A DNA stretch of 64,000 nucleotides from the NCBI GenBank assembly GCA_963576475.1, contig OY754964.1:51181892-51245891 (forward strand), read 5' to 3'. Under the pieces are notes generated by a model. That model was not told the origin of the DNA. It made no database searches and saw nothing but the letters and a program-made list of their open reading frames with translations. This document shows, piece after piece, positions 10,785-21,649 of the stretch (positions are counted from its first letter, which is position 1; every line of letters starts with the position of its first letter). The translations under genes and the position numbers were made by a program. The DNA comes from Molanna angustata. Lineage: Eukaryota > Arthropoda > Insecta > Trichoptera > Molannidae.

Positions 10785-12255
10785 CAGGACATAAGAGAGA
10801 TGACATAAGGGTTAATGAATGTGCTACGTTGGACGGTATGTTACTTTGGCTTTTTAAGATAGAAATAATGAAACTCATAACTGTTTTGATGAGAGAAGAG
10901 GTATCTAGAGGAGGTTGCGTGTTTAGGTTGGGGGGAAGCCCGCAACCGTTGACTGGGGAGGGGAGTTGGCCATTAGGGAACCAGGCTAGGTCTCTTTGGG
11001 CCGATTTGTCATATGCTGGAGGGGTAGGTATCTTCTTCTTTATCTGCTTGGTGACAGTCTGATGTTGAGCAACCCTTGACGGAGAAGCTTGAGAACAAGC
11101 CCGAGAGAGGGATGGCTGAATATTAGAAGTAGAGGGAAGATTCGTCGAGGAAGCAACAGCAGAGAAGGATGACTTCACAGAGGGGACGAGCTTCGATGCC
11201 TCCTGGAACGAGATGTTATTCTCAGCCATGAGGTGCTTGATAGACTTCTGTCTGGCAAGTTCAGGGCAGCTTTGGCTAACAGCCGTGTGCTTCCCAGAGC
11301 AATGCAGGCAGGAGAAATCAGGTTCTTTAATCTGGCATTCATCAGCTAGATGGTTGCTGCCACATTTGAAACACCGTGGGGAAGATTTGCATTGCAATTT
11401 GGTGTGTCCAAATCTACAGCACTTCCAGCATTGGATGGTTGGAAATTCGTACCTCTCTACTGACAAAGAGGTGTAGGAAATATAGACTTTGTCAGGAAGT
11501 CTTTGCCCGTCAACAGTAATGACTACCGTGCGAGAAGGCTTCCAGACAACAGAGCCTGAGGAGGTATCCTTGTAATTGAGTCTCCTACATTTCAGGATTT
11601 TCCCAAAACGATATGGAGTCTCAATCTCTTGGCAGAGGATCTCATTCGAGAATTCCTCCCCCACTGGAACACCTCTCACCAGGCCCATGCGGGAGACTTG
11701 ATGGGTTGGGATGGATGAGACGAATTTGGGGTGGGTGCTATTTAGGAAGGAGTTGGCACTCATCATGGAATTAAATTCCAGACTAATTTTACTCCTACCA
11801 ATTGACTTACAAGAGCCAATGACAATTCCCTTAATGGCAGTCTTTTTAAGTTGTCTTCCAAACTCTATGGCAGATATTGGAGACGAATCTAACGACGAAA
11901 CATGGACCAAAAAAGGCCTTTGATCACTTTCGACATATCTATTTCTGGTGATCTTGGCAAAGTCTGAGTTATGTGGTAGTTTAGGAATATTTTGTTCAGA
12001 GAGAGGCGCAGATACAGGAGCAGGAGGCTTGGAAGGTGAAGCCTGGTCTGAATCACTGGAAGAGGCATGAATATTTTTGCGTTTGAGATTTTTTTTTTTA
12101 GTATGTACTGTGACAAACGTGCTAGGAGACGGAGGGTATGGCAGATCAGGGATGGTGATCAAAGATCCATTGTCTGAATCAGTATCAGTCTCATTTGTGT
12201 AGGTAGAAATTAATTTGTCTGGAGGGTCCGGCGGATCAGGCGGTTTGTCCGCCAT
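10717..12255 (-). CDS. I-type LINE ORF1: Gag-like nucleic-acid-binding protein
   Basis: The ORF is 512 residues. It has a proline-rich N-terminus (KPPDPPDPPD), a central domain without recognised motifs, then three consecutive zinc knuckles: CWKCCRFGHTKLQC (CX2CX4HX4C), CFKCGSNHLADEC and CLHCSGKHTAVSQSC. A Ser-rich C-terminal region follows. In I-type LINEs this product coats the element RNA to form the transposition particle. It precedes ORF2 on the same strand and overlaps its start. The ATG at 12255 opens the longest frame and lies just downstream of an A-rich leader. No breaks are seen. Confidence 0.88.
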   Translation of the reverse strand: MADKPPDPPDPPDKLISTYTNETDTDSDNGSLITIPDLPYPPSPSTFVTVHTKKKNLKRKNIHASSSDSDQASPSKPPAPVSAPLSEQNIPKLPHNSDFAKITRNRYVESDQRPFLVHVSSLDSSPISAIEFGRQLKKTAIKGIVIGSCKSIGRSKISLEFNSMMSANSFLNSTHPKFVSSIPTHQVSRMGLVRGVPVGEEFSNEILCQEIETPYRFGKILKCRRLNYKDTSSGSVVWKPSRTVVITVDGQRLPDKVYISYTSLSVERYEFPTIQCWKCCRFGHTKLQCKSSPRCFKCGSNHLADECQIKEPDFSCLHCSGKHTAVSQSCPELARQKSIKHLMAENNISFQEASKLVPSVKSSFSAVASSTNLPSTSNIQPSLSRACSQASPSRVAQHQTVTKQIKKKIPTPPAYDKSAQRDLAWFPNGQLPSPVNGCGLPPNLNTQPPLDTSSLIKTVMSFIISILKSQSNIPSNVAHSLTLMSSLLCPDGSTSHYEDSSVELPEPQFQQN

Positions 12256-13300
12256 TGTTTAAATATTTAAAAAAAAAAACAACTTAAAATATGGGACACT
12301 TACCCCAAACAATACAAATTTAACACTATTTAAAAAGAAAAAGTAAAAACAAAAGAACAAGAAACCAAAGAATGCCGAATGAGATGACAGTTATGCAAAT
12401 GTGATGTTTATACAAAGTCAAATCCAGGCAGCACAGTCCGCAGCGATGCACGCGTCCAGCTCCGACAAACACCCAAGCGGAAAAAAACTGGAAAACTGTA
12501 ATATGTTGCTGACGCGACCTCTCCTGTTCGCGTTATTTTTATTTAAATCCGGCGCTAAATCAGCTGACCACAAACAAACATTTGTGAAAAATATAGTGTG
12601 TGAATAAAAAGAAAAATTTGACAATAACACATAACCTGAAATGTGACATTACAAGTGACAGATGAAAATTTTTGACAGTCGAAATTAGACACGCGTCGTG
12701 TCGACACGGACCGCGCTCACTGTGGCCAGAGCAGCTGCAAACCGCACCAGAGGGTGTCGGTTAGGCTCGCTCCACACCGGCAGCCATGGATGTGACACCT
12801 GGAGTGCCGAGATGGATCGGCGCACAACCACTCGGCGAGAGAGCCGCTTTCCTGGACCGAAGCGGGTGCTGAGTTTGGAAAGTGTTTCAAACGCTGTTGG
12901 GTCGCGCTGCACCCTGGAGCAACGGCCTGCATCTCCTTGAGACTCGCGCTGCCGCTGTTCGCTCCCGCCAGTCACCCAACCAGCATCTGCCGGTGTCTGG
13001 GACCCGAGGTTGCTTTCGCCGATAGCCTTGCCCCTTCGCCCATCGACGACGGTCCATTCCGGCATTGGCGGTGCATCAACACGCCCATGGCCGAGATGAG
13101 AAAATTATGTGCGCCCCAAAACGACAATATTTGTGACATTTTGTTTTATTTCCGTGGTAACAATATTTCGGCTGTGTGTGATTTTATTTAATTATTTTAT
13201 TGACATTGTTTTAACGTGTGACGACTCTTATTTATATTTAAATTTGTGACGTTCTAATTTATGGACAATTTCATTTATTTTAATTATTTATTTCATTAGA
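12256..13300 (-). other. Presumed LINE 5' leader plus an unassigned GC-rich block
   Basis: Upstream (minus-strand sense) of ORF1 is about 400 bp of AT-rich leader, then a GC-rich block at about 12685-13110 that contrasts sharply with its surroundings. The block has open frames on both strands but none resembles a known protein. It may be an internal promoter region of the LINE or part of a different element. I found no target duplication to place the boundary. Confidence 0.3.
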
Positions 13301-13308
13301 CATTTTAA

Positions 13309-13376
13309 ACATAAAATACTACAAAAAAAAACATAAAATACTACAAAAAAAACATAAAATACTACAAAAAAAAACT
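13309..13376. repeat. Three tandem copies of a 22-bp A-rich unit
   Basis: ACATAAAATACTACAAAAAA is repeated three times with only the length of the A run changing. It looks like a short minisatellite or slipped A-rich tail. No associated gene is visible. Confidence 0.75.
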
Positions 13377-13810
13377 TTTCTCAGTCACGCCTATTTTTTA
13401 GACTTGTCAGCGTGTTCTCGGGACAATATCTAAGTATATTCTAAATTCTAATAATAACAAACAAAATAAGGTAAAGTAAAAAAATCAATGGCAGTTGAAG
13501 CACAATTCGATATGTCACAATTTAAATTTATAAAAATTATTACTTTACGCAATCGTCGTTTGACTGGAATAATGTCGTGAAAAAGAATGTCAAATTTTCA
13601 AAAGTCAGACGGCACGATTTTATCGCAGAATAAAATTTAAAAATAAAATAATTTTGGCAATGTATTAGGACGTCACAAATTAAAATCAATCATGGACGTC
13701 ACAAATTAAAATAAATTGGCAATGTCAATAAAATAATTAAATAAAAATCACCCGAAATATTTTCTTAAGAAAAAATGTCACAAGTATTGTTGATTTCTTG
13801 GGCCTAAATA

Positions 13811-14130
13811 TAGATTTTTACTATAATATACTAGATGTAGTACTCCGTGCAAAAAGTGAGTCATGGAATATTGCACGTTCGACGTTTTGGTTGGCAACAT
13901 ATTTCAGTTTTCCATACATTTCAACACAACCTAGATAACTGTTCTCTAAATCTTAATAAACAAGTGCTTTTTCGACTAATAAATCCGAAAACACATTAGT
14001 CTCTATTCTCTATAGAAAAACGATGTGGTCTGCCAACCAAAACGTCAAAATTCCCACGGAAAAATGCCTCACTCAATTCATACAAAATTTGCTAACTACA
14101 ACGTCTAGTATATTATAATAAACATCTATG
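13811..14130. mobile_element. Palindromic MITE copy B (intact)
   Basis: The left arm (ATAGATTTTTACTATAATAT then ACTAGATG) is the inverted complement of the right arm ending at about 14130 (ACGTCTAGTATATTATAATA then AACATCTAT). The inverted arms extend about 100 bp and include the shared GACGTTTTGGTTGGCA segment. There is no coding capacity. Copy A at 5212-6299 matches it in reverse complement. A clear target duplication was not identified, so the superfamily is left open. Confidence 0.7.
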
Positions 14131-14166
14131 ATACTAAAGAAAGAGACTACGGTATCGCGATAAGTT

Positions 14167-15091
14167 TGTTATAGCCGAAAAACAGTGTTGTCGAAAAACA
14201 ATAATTTTTAATTTTTTCCGCGGCAACATTTTGACGGAAGACTACTAGCGCCCCTGACGGCGTTAGAGAACGACAAGGAAGCAGCTAGCACGCGCGATGG
14301 CACGCGCTCTCTTGGCATTCGACGCTGGTGGAGGACGGACGGTTTGGTGTGACGCCGTCATCGGTCGACACGCGCGTCCCGATGGCGGCCATATTTCAAG
14401 AGCACGAGGAGGTCTGTGTGACAGGACCCGTCACGCGCATGGACGCTGATGGTGCCCCAGAACCAAGATGAGGGCATCAACAGGACAGGAGGTTGGAGGC
14501 AGAGCGCAGTGTGGGGCCACCGCGTAGGGAACGCGGCGGCTCGCAGATTGGACCACGAAGGGCAATCCGTGTCGTCTGGGGCGTCGGTTCGCCTTCCGGT
14601 GAGGTCCCGACTGGTATGCCACCTCTGTCGAGATGCGCCGTCATAGCGTGTCGTGGGGCACAGAGCCAGCCATGGGTGACGGTCTGGAGGAGGAGATCGG
14701 GAGGAGAAGAAGAAACCACGCCGGACACGAGGAAGACCTGCTAGCCTGATGCAGAGGCTGGGCCCCACCGATCTACCGTCACCACGTGGAAGACAGTGAC
14801 ATGCCTGGAGTAAGGATGTCGCTGTACCCTGGGGCGGTATATTCTGGTCGGCGTCTTTTCGTGTGTTCGCGTGTGTTTGACAGTTCGTTTCGATAAATGC
14901 CACGTGTTTCTGTTTTATTTGTTGTCTGTTTTGTTTTTTTTTTATTATTTTATCGCCATGGACCATTTGTGAACATTATAAATAAAAAAGCGCCGTACTA
15001 AAACAAATTTTAAGTGTCGTCATCATTTGTCTCCTTTTCTTCCCCACACCTTGGCTTGATGTTTCCTTGTGGTAGACGAGAGGTCTCATCA
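14167..15091 (+). repeat. 5' LTR of the short LTR element
   Basis: This 925-bp direct repeat is a partner of 15345-16271. Near its end it has AATAAAAAAGCGCCGTACTA, a likely polyadenylation region. Very few differences separate it from the 3' LTR (for example, CCGATCTACC here against CCAATCTACC), which implies a recent insertion because LTRs are identical when they land. Confidence 0.85.
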
Positions 15092-15344
15092 AATGGCTTG
15101 CCAACGTGTGGCTTTTGCGAATAGGTATTTGCACGAATCAACACCCTGAGATCAGAAACGTGTGAGGAAGAAAAGTGATGTTTATTTGTTGTGTTTTGAA
15201 CTGTAAATTTGTGCTGTGCTAAAATAACGAACCATGTGCATTAACCGTTTCCGAATTCGAGAAAAAATTCGGTGGCGCCTGTAAATTTCAGTGATATGAG
15301 ACTGTAAAGTGACATTGTTTTTCGACAAAAAAGTGGGGTGGAAT

Positions 15345-16271
15345 TGTTATAGCCGAAAAACAGTGTTGTCGAAAAACAATAATTTTTAATTTTTTCCGCG
15401 GCAACATTTTGACGGAAGACTACTAGCGCCCCTGACGGCGTTAGAGAACGACAAGGAAGCAGCTAGCACGCGCGATGGCACGCGCTCTCTTGGCATTCGA
15501 CGCTGGTGGAGGACGGACGGTTTGGTGTGACGCCGTCATCGGTCGACACGCGCGTCCCGATGGCGGCCATATTTCAAGAGCACGAGGAGGTCTGTGTGAC
15601 AGGACCCGTCACGCGCATGGACGCTGATGGTGCCCCAGAACCAAGATGAGGGCATCAACAGGACAGGAGGTTGGAGGCAGAGCGCAGTGTGGGGCCACCG
15701 CGTAGGGAACGCGGCGGCTCGCAGATTGGACCACGAAGGGCAATCCGTGTCGTCTGGGGCGTCGGTTCGCCTTCCGGTGAGGTCCCGACTGGTATGCCAC
15801 CTCTGTCGAGATGCGCCGTCATAGCGTGTCGTGGGGCACAGAGCCAGCCATGGGTGACGGTCTGGAGGAGGAGATCGGGAGGAGAAGAAGAAACCACGCC
15901 GGACACGAGGAAGACCTGCTAGCCTGATGCAGAGGCTGGGCCCCACCAATCTACCGTCACCACGTGGAAGACAGTGACATGCCTGGAGTAAGGATGTCGC
16001 TGTACCCTGGGGCGGTATATTCTGGTCGGCGTCTTTTCGTGTCCTCGCGTGTGTTTGACAGTTCGTTCGGTAGATGCCACGTGTTTCTGTTTTATTTGTT
16101 GTCTGTTGTTTTGTTTTTTTTCTATTATTTTATTGCCATGGACGAACAATGTTAATATTATAAATAAATGCGCCGTACTACTACAATTTCATAGTGTCAC
16201 CATCATTTGTCTCCTTTTCTTCCCCACACCTTGGCTTGATGTTACCTCGTGGTAGACGAGAGGTCTCATCA
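15345..16271 (+). repeat. 3' LTR of the short LTR element
   Basis: This 927-bp direct repeat is a partner of 14167-15091. It is followed at once by AAGT and the rest (GGC) of the hAT target duplication, then the CAGTATGACC terminus of the hAT-like element. Small indels near 16060-16110 distinguish it from the 5' LTR. Confidence 0.85.
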
Positions 16272-17428
16272 AAGTGGCCAGTATGACCGTTTTTAGTATT
16301 TTTAGTACTAAATTGATATATTTTCGCCACTTTGGAACACGTTTGGTAGTTTTTTAGTATTTTTGAAATTTTTGGTATATTTTGTGATTTTTGGAAAATT
16401 AAATACCATTTTTTGGTATTTTTTTAATATTCTGTCCGCATTCACTTTTTTAATAGTAATTTTATCGCTCTTTACTTTTATTATTTACTCATTGATGGAC
16501 ATGGTAGTGGCGGGATCTTTTGAATTACATTTTTTAATTGGTGACTTTTGAATTAGCAAAATTTGATGAATTTCCGAAATCACATTATTCTAAAAAATAC
16601 TAATCGAACAAAGTATCGAACATTAAATAACTTCTGTACAATTACATGTATCGTCCACATTGAACAAAGTTTGTTGACATTTTGTGTTTTCGTGGAGTTA
16701 ATAATTATTATGAAAAGAAAATACGAACAAAAATACTGTCCTGAAAAGGAATAGAAATGAATTTCATAATAAATTTTCTTTCAGATGCCCCATCTTCAAT
16801 CTTTAAGTAGGTAATCTCAATCTTTTGTTAATCATACTCTTTGTAGGAAAAATTAAGTTTTTTTTCATATCTACGGGGCGATTAAAAAATTTTTTTTTTT
16901 CGAAAATAGTTAAGTGACCGTGCTAAAGTATTTAATTTAACAGCTCCAGTACGGAAGCAGCTCAGATTTGTAAGATCTTTTTAATTATATATTATTTTTG
17001 CCTTGAATATAATATTTGGATTTTCAGGTACATGACAGCCGATTATTTTTTAATTCTTTTCAGCAAGAGGCGCAAGAGCTAATGTGTTAAATTTGTCTTT
17101 TCTGCAAAGATGATCATTATTATTCTGTACATATAACCGAATTTCATATGATTCCATTTTTTACTCGCGACACATTCTTTCTCCTCAGCCATATTATTTT
17201 GTTTATTTTATTTTATTTTATATATTTCGGTAAACATACAGCAATACAAAACAAAAATCTTATACACATATAACCAAAAAATTAGCCAGCAAAGTTTACA
17301 TAATATTACTATAAGCTCATGTACATTAAAAAAGATAAATCATAAGAACTGAAACTAAAAGTGTAAAAGAAAAAATTGAATGAGTTATGCTTGATTAATG
17401 GGAAAAGGAAAATGAGGACAGTAAGGGC

Positions 17429-17448
17429 GGGGGGGGGGGGGGGGGGGG
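17429..17448 (+). repeat. Run of 20 G residues
   Basis: This homopolymer lies immediately 3' (minus-strand sense) of the CR1-like ORF2 stop, so it is a poly-C tract in the LINE 3' UTR. Such a run is prone to length error in sequencing and could form a quadruplex on the + strand. Confidence 0.8.
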
Positions 17449-17456
17449 CGCACGCA

Positions 17457-20297
17457 CTACGATGACGCTCGAAGTAAAGAGTTTGTAATGGAAGTCCTAA
17501 AATTTAAAAACGTATTATGAAACAAATCAATGTCGTTGAAACCGTTAAATGTATTACATGATCTGTATATAAAAGAGTTCTGAGCATAGTTGGTATCGCA
17601 GCCGGGAGGTCTGAAGGTATGGGCAGTTCTTGTGAGCCTTATTGGTACATGTACGGCCAGTTTACTCAACAAGAGGCTCGAATCTGCAATATTGTTTGTG
17701 ATCTTATATAAGAACATCATGTCGGCCAGTGTGCGTCGGTTCTCTAAAGAAATTAGTCCATGATATTTAGCGGATTGGGTTGAGCTGTTGAATGCCTGTC
17801 TTTCTCGAAAATCTAAATGTTTGAGAAGTTTATTTTGTAGCTTCTCTATCCTATCTATATAAGTTATGTATCGTGGGTTCCACACAACAGATGCGTATTC
17901 TAAACAGCTACGGACATAGGCATAATACAAAATCTTAATAGTTTTTGATGACTTAAAAGGTTTAGATACTCTTATGATAAAGTTCAATTGTTTGTATGCT
18001 TTTTCCATAATTTTATCTACGTGACTTTTGAAAGTCATTTTTGAATCGAGTAACACTCCAAGGTCTCTTATTTCATGCTTTCTGCCAAGCGTTTTATTAT
18101 TGATAGAGTAGTTTTCCAGAACAACATACTTAGAACGAGTAAAAGTGATAATGTTGCATTTATCAGTATTCAAAAACAAACTGTTTTTGGAGCAATATTC
18201 ATATAAGCGGTTTAGGTCGGATTGTAAAGCTAGTGAATCATTTTGTGTACATATTTTTTTAAAAAATTTAATATCATCCGCATATACTATAAAATTAGAA
18301 GAGGAAAAACAATTTGAGATATCGTTTATATATAATATAAAGAGAATAGGACCCAAATGAGAGCCCTGAGGCACTCCTGAACTGCACGTCCTAAATTCTG
18401 ACCTAAAATTATTTATTGTCACTGCTTGTAGCCTGTGTTTGATGTATGAGGTTAACCATCTTAGTAAATTTCCATGTATACCATAAACTTCAAGTTTGTG
18501 TATTAATATATCATGATTAATCTTATCGAACGCTTTCGAAAAGTCTGTATAGATTGCGTCAACACTCCCACCTGCTTTCATGGACGACAGTATATATTCT
18601 GTATATTCTAACATGTTAGTTTCCACTGATCTCCCAGGGAAAAATCCATGTTGATTTGGTATAATGAATCGCTTAATTAAAGGTGTTATTTGCTCAACCA
18701 CAATTCTTTCCATAAGTTTACTAAATATAGAGAGCTTAGAAATTGGTCTATAGTTTTTTATATCATGTTTATCGCCGGCCTTATAAATAGGCGTAACATA
18801 AGATCTCTTCCAATACGACGGAAAAACGCCTGTGTGGAAGGATAAATTGAAAAGATACGATAAAGGACTTGCCAATTCAGAAGCACAGTTTCTTATGAAT
18901 AAAGGTGGTATGCCATCTGGACCCGGGCCCTTACTCAAATCTAGGCTCTTCAATCTCTTCAAAACATCTGGTTCCGAGAACGTCACACCACTTATATTCA
19001 CCTCACCTGAGCAAACAACGTCAGGCATATCGGGTGTATTGACCGTAAACGCCGATTGAAAGAAATCACTAAAGAGATTACATATAATATTGATATCACT
19101 AGTTGTTAAATTGTTATAGAACATGTCACGAGGGTATGCAGAGTGTGGTTTATTTGATTTTATGTAAGTGTGCAGTCGTTTTGGGTTAGAGGCGATAGAA
19201 ATTTCTATTTGACTGACATAGTTTTCGAAACATTCAGCTTGGAGGATCTTTTGTCTAGAGCGTAGTAAAGAAAATTCGTCGTAATAAACTGGAGAACCTG
19301 TTTTTTTCCACTTCTTATGTGCCTTAAGTTTTTCTTTGATGACATTAATAAGAGGTTTAGTATACCATGATGGAAATTTATTAATACTTTGGATAAGCCT
19401 GGTTGGTATAAATTTAGAAATGCATTCGTTCAGAATTCTGTGGAAATCGTTCGTGGATTGTTCAATATCGCTACTAAACAAAGAATTCCAATCAATGCCA
19501 GACAAAAACTGTTTAATAGGTGCATAATCTGCCTTATGAAAGAGTTTTACTAATCTAGGACAGTTTTTAATAAAAATTTCACTATCTACGGATAAAGTTA
19601 TTAATAGGGGCTTGTGATGAATGTCCATGTGAATAAGTAGATCAGTACTCTCAGAAACACTACAAATAGTATTCGACAGCACAAGGTCCAATATTCTACC
19701 GTTTATATTTGTGATGCCATTGTACTGTTTTAAATCACTATAAGAAATGAAATCCGCAATGAGAGAACCGACACAGTCACTGAAATACGAAGGTGACAAA
19801 TAATTAAATTCATTGTTGTATATCCATGTTATATTGGATAAATTAAAATCACCTGTTATCACAAATGAGTCTTCGGAGTAGTTAATGATTTCTTTAGAAG
19901 TGTTTTCTAAAAAAGTGTTAAGTTGACTTCTATAATTTTCACCTTGCGGCAAGTAAACACAGCAAAGGTTTATACGCACCTTTTGGTTCGGATGTTGAAT
20001 AGTTACCCAAATATCCTCGCTACAACAAGACAAATCAGTATTAAGCCTTGCTGACAAGCTAGACTTCACTGCAATGAGCACACCTCCACCAAGCCTTTGA
20101 CCTGTTGCATCATAATCGCGGTCTCTACGAAAAACGTTATACCTATGGTCAAAAAGTTCATAATCATAAAAGTTTTTATTTAACCAAGTCTCTGTGAGAC
20201 AAACTATGTCGTAATTATTATTCAGTACGTTGCTCTTAAATACATGTGTTTTCGTTCTGAGACCTCTAACATTCTGATAGTATATTGTAAGATTCAT
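17457..20297 (-). CDS. CR1-like LINE ORF2: endonuclease and reverse transcriptase
   Basis: The open frame extends to 20393, but the ATG at 20297 (MNLTIYYQNVRGLRTK) starts directly at the endonuclease domain, so I prefer that start, which gives 946 residues. Endonuclease landmarks are YYQNVRG, LTETW, GGGVLIAV and ITGDFNLSNITW. Reverse transcriptase landmarks are KGPGPDGIPP, YTDFSKAFDKI, SSGVPQGSHLGPILFILYIN and VYADD. The C-terminal domain contains SLENRRTLADMMFLYKI. There is no RNase H. This layout plus a PHD-finger ORF1 fits the CR1 group; a Jockey relative is possible. No internal stop is seen. The 3' UTR runs to an A-rich (TAAAA)n end near 17196-17220. Confidence 0.88.
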   Translation of the reverse strand: MNLTIYYQNVRGLRTKTHVFKSNVLNNNYDIVCLTETWLNKNFYDYELFDHRYNVFRRDRDYDATGQRLGGGVLIAVKSSLSARLNTDLSCCSEDIWVTIQHPNQKVRINLCCVYLPQGENYRSQLNTFLENTSKEIINYSEDSFVITGDFNLSNITWIYNNEFNYLSPSYFSDCVGSLIADFISYSDLKQYNGITNINGRILDLVLSNTICSVSESTDLLIHMDIHHKPLLITLSVDSEIFIKNCPRLVKLFHKADYAPIKQFLSGIDWNSLFSSDIEQSTNDFHRILNECISKFIPTRLIQSINKFPSWYTKPLINVIKEKLKAHKKWKKTGSPVYYDEFSLLRSRQKILQAECFENYVSQIEISIASNPKRLHTYIKSNKPHSAYPRDMFYNNLTTSDINIICNLFSDFFQSAFTVNTPDMPDVVCSGEVNISGVTFSEPDVLKRLKSLDLSKGPGPDGIPPLFIRNCASELASPLSYLFNLSFHTGVFPSYWKRSYVTPIYKAGDKHDIKNYRPISKLSIFSKLMERIVVEQITPLIKRFIIPNQHGFFPGRSVETNMLEYTEYILSSMKAGGSVDAIYTDFSKAFDKINHDILIHKLEVYGIHGNLLRWLTSYIKHRLQAVTINNFRSEFRTCSSGVPQGSHLGPILFILYINDISNCFSSSNFIVYADDIKFFKKICTQNDSLALQSDLNRLYEYCSKNSLFLNTDKCNIITFTRSKYVVLENYSINNKTLGRKHEIRDLGVLLDSKMTFKSHVDKIMEKAYKQLNFIIRVSKPFKSSKTIKILYYAYVRSCLEYASVVWNPRYITYIDRIEKLQNKLLKHLDFRERQAFNSSTQSAKYHGLISLENRRTLADMMFLYKITNNIADSSLLLSKLAVHVPIRLTRTAHTFRPPGCDTNYAQNSFIYRSCNTFNGFNDIDLFHNTFLNFRTSITNSLLRASS

Positions 20298-20557
20298 AGT
20301 AAGGTTGATATAATAGAAGAAATCAAAACTCCACGACAGGGTCCAAGTACGCGCGCATACGTGTAAAGGATATATGTGTGAGTGGGAAAACAAGCATCAT
20401 AAAAACAAGTATAGTTAATAAAGTGGATAAGGTGAAAACAAAGATTCATAAATAGAAGTAAATGAGAAAAAACAAGTAATACAAAACAAAAAGGATATGA
20501 TACAACAATTAATGAGGGCATCTTCCTGGAGTCAGCAATGGGGAAGGCAAAAAGAAG

Positions 20558-21649
20558 TCACGATAACTTTCCAAGATCGGAAGCACGCTTAATTAGAATA
20601 GCGGGGGATTTTGAATTTTTTCTTACATATATGTTGCATCGTTTAACCCAGCAATACTGGTATTCTCTTGATTTAGCTAGTTCCTTTGCTCGCTTCAGAA
20701 GTCGCTTATTATTGACGGTCAGATGGTAGTTTAGGAAAATACGAGTATTAGATTCTCTCCCACCAAATCCCAAATCTTTAGTCAGAAGGCCGTTGGTTTT
20801 CTTTTTGACAGCTGAAATGAAATTGTCGACCATATCTCTATTCGTAAACTTCGCAATAATTTTGTTGCCCTTGACACCATCTGTATTCCAAGGTGTGACC
20901 CTCCGGCAGAAAATAATGTCGTGGGGATTCATAGTGACACTAAGTTTACTTGCCATGTCTTGAACAATATTTACAAGAGATTCATCATTAGTTTGCGGCA
21001 CTCCCGATATTTCCAAATTATTTATTCTCTGATACTGTTCCTTTTCATTGCTTTCATCCGTAAGCACATCGATTCGCGTCCTCAATTCCACGACCTCACG
21101 CTCCAGAGTCTCCTCACGCTGCACTCCGCCGTTTTTGTAGAGGTCCTCCAGTCTAGTCTCAAGCATATCCATTCTCGCCTCACTCACGTCAAATCTTCTC
21201 TCCATCTCATCGATTAGGTTGAGCTTTGACTCGACAGCCCTAGATCTTTCAACCAGCGTGTCCATTACCGCCTTACTGGACTCAACACTGGCTTTAAGAT
21301 CCTCGAACTGCTTTAGGATCCCACCAAAATCTGCCCTCAAAGATGCTAGAAGTAGCATTATGTCAGTATTTGTCGGATTAGTTGGCAGGACAACAGCTGG
21401 GCTACCGGAAGCTCCAACACTCGCAGTTGTAGGTGAAGATGTAGAAATTGATCTTGGATCTGAATTCTTACAAGACATGCATTTATAAGAGGCCTTTGTC
21501 ATTACGGACATTTTTTTGTAATTAGATTCGGTGGTGCCAACGCAGGTATAATGAAAATATAGCTCGCACCTACTGCACCGAAGTTGCTTTTTCGGGCTAA
21601 TTGAATGAGCACATCTGGTACACGGAACCTTCTCTCCTGGACCTGGCAT
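20558..21649 (-). CDS. CR1-like LINE ORF1 with PHD-type zinc finger and coiled coil
   Basis: The ORF is 363 residues. The N-terminal ~60 residues carry a PHD/RING-like Cys/His array: CTRCAHSI, RCSRCELYFHYTCVG and YKCMSCKN. A Ser/Thr/Pro-rich linker and a long helical segment (about residues 95-205, rich in E, K, L and R, with MERRFDVSEARMDMLETRLE) suggest a trimerising coiled coil. The C-terminal half is a transposase-22-like RNA-binding region (RINNLEISGVP, IIAKFTNRDMVDNFISAV, IFLNYHLTVNNKRLLKRAKE). It lies about 260 bp upstream of ORF2 on the same strand. In CR1 elements ORF1 binds the element RNA. Confidence 0.85.
   Translation of the reverse strand: MPGPGEKVPCTRCAHSISPKKQLRCSRCELYFHYTCVGTTESNYKKMSVMTKASYKCMSCKNSDPRSISTSSPTTASVGASGSPAVVLPTNPTNTDIMLLLASLRADFGGILKQFEDLKASVESSKAVMDTLVERSRAVESKLNLIDEMERRFDVSEARMDMLETRLEDLYKNGGVQREETLEREVVELRTRIDVLTDESNEKEQYQRINNLEISGVPQTNDESLVNIVQDMASKLSVTMNPHDIIFCRRVTPWNTDGVKGNKIIAKFTNRDMVDNFISAVKKKTNGLLTKDLGFGGRESNTRIFLNYHLTVNNKRLLKRAKELAKSREYQYCWVKRCNIYVRKNSKSPAILIKRASDLGKLS

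Larger units (their letters stand above)
14167..16271 (+). mobile_element. Short LTR retrotransposon with almost no interior
   Basis: Two nearly identical LTRs (14167-15091 and 15345-16271), each beginning TGTTATAG and ending GGTCTCATCA, flank only 253 bp. Directly after the 5' LTR is TGGCTTGCCAACGTGTGG (from 15094), placed and shaped like a tRNA primer-binding site. Directly before the 3' LTR is a purine-rich AAAAAAGTGGGGTGGAA (about 15327-15343), a polypurine tract. AAGT occurs at 14162-14165 and 16272-16275 as the target duplication, allowing one extra T at 14166. There are no gag or pol remains, so the element depends on a related helper (LARD/TRIM-like) or is a deletion derivative. It sits inside the left target duplication of the hAT-like element starting at 16279. 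Confidence 0.82.

Noticed and set aside
12685..13065. 126-residue frame in the GC-rich block
   Set aside because: Several overlapping frames are open on both strands, as expected from GC-rich DNA. No motif or family resemblance is seen.
13309..13376. Short regularly spaced repeats as a CRISPR-like array
   Set aside because: The three 22-bp A-rich units are contiguous with no unique spacers, in a clearly eukaryotic setting.
14358..14966. 202-residue minus-strand open frame in the LTR, with partial counterparts in the other LTRs
   Set aside because: It lies wholly within LTR sequence, is GC-rich, and its shorter counterparts in the two other LTRs owe their similarity to DNA identity, not protein constraint. 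It resembles no known protein.
20298..20393. Upstream ATG extension of the CR1-like ORF2
   Set aside because: The extra 32 residues are not endonuclease-like; the ATG at 20297 leads directly into the conserved YYQNVRG motif.
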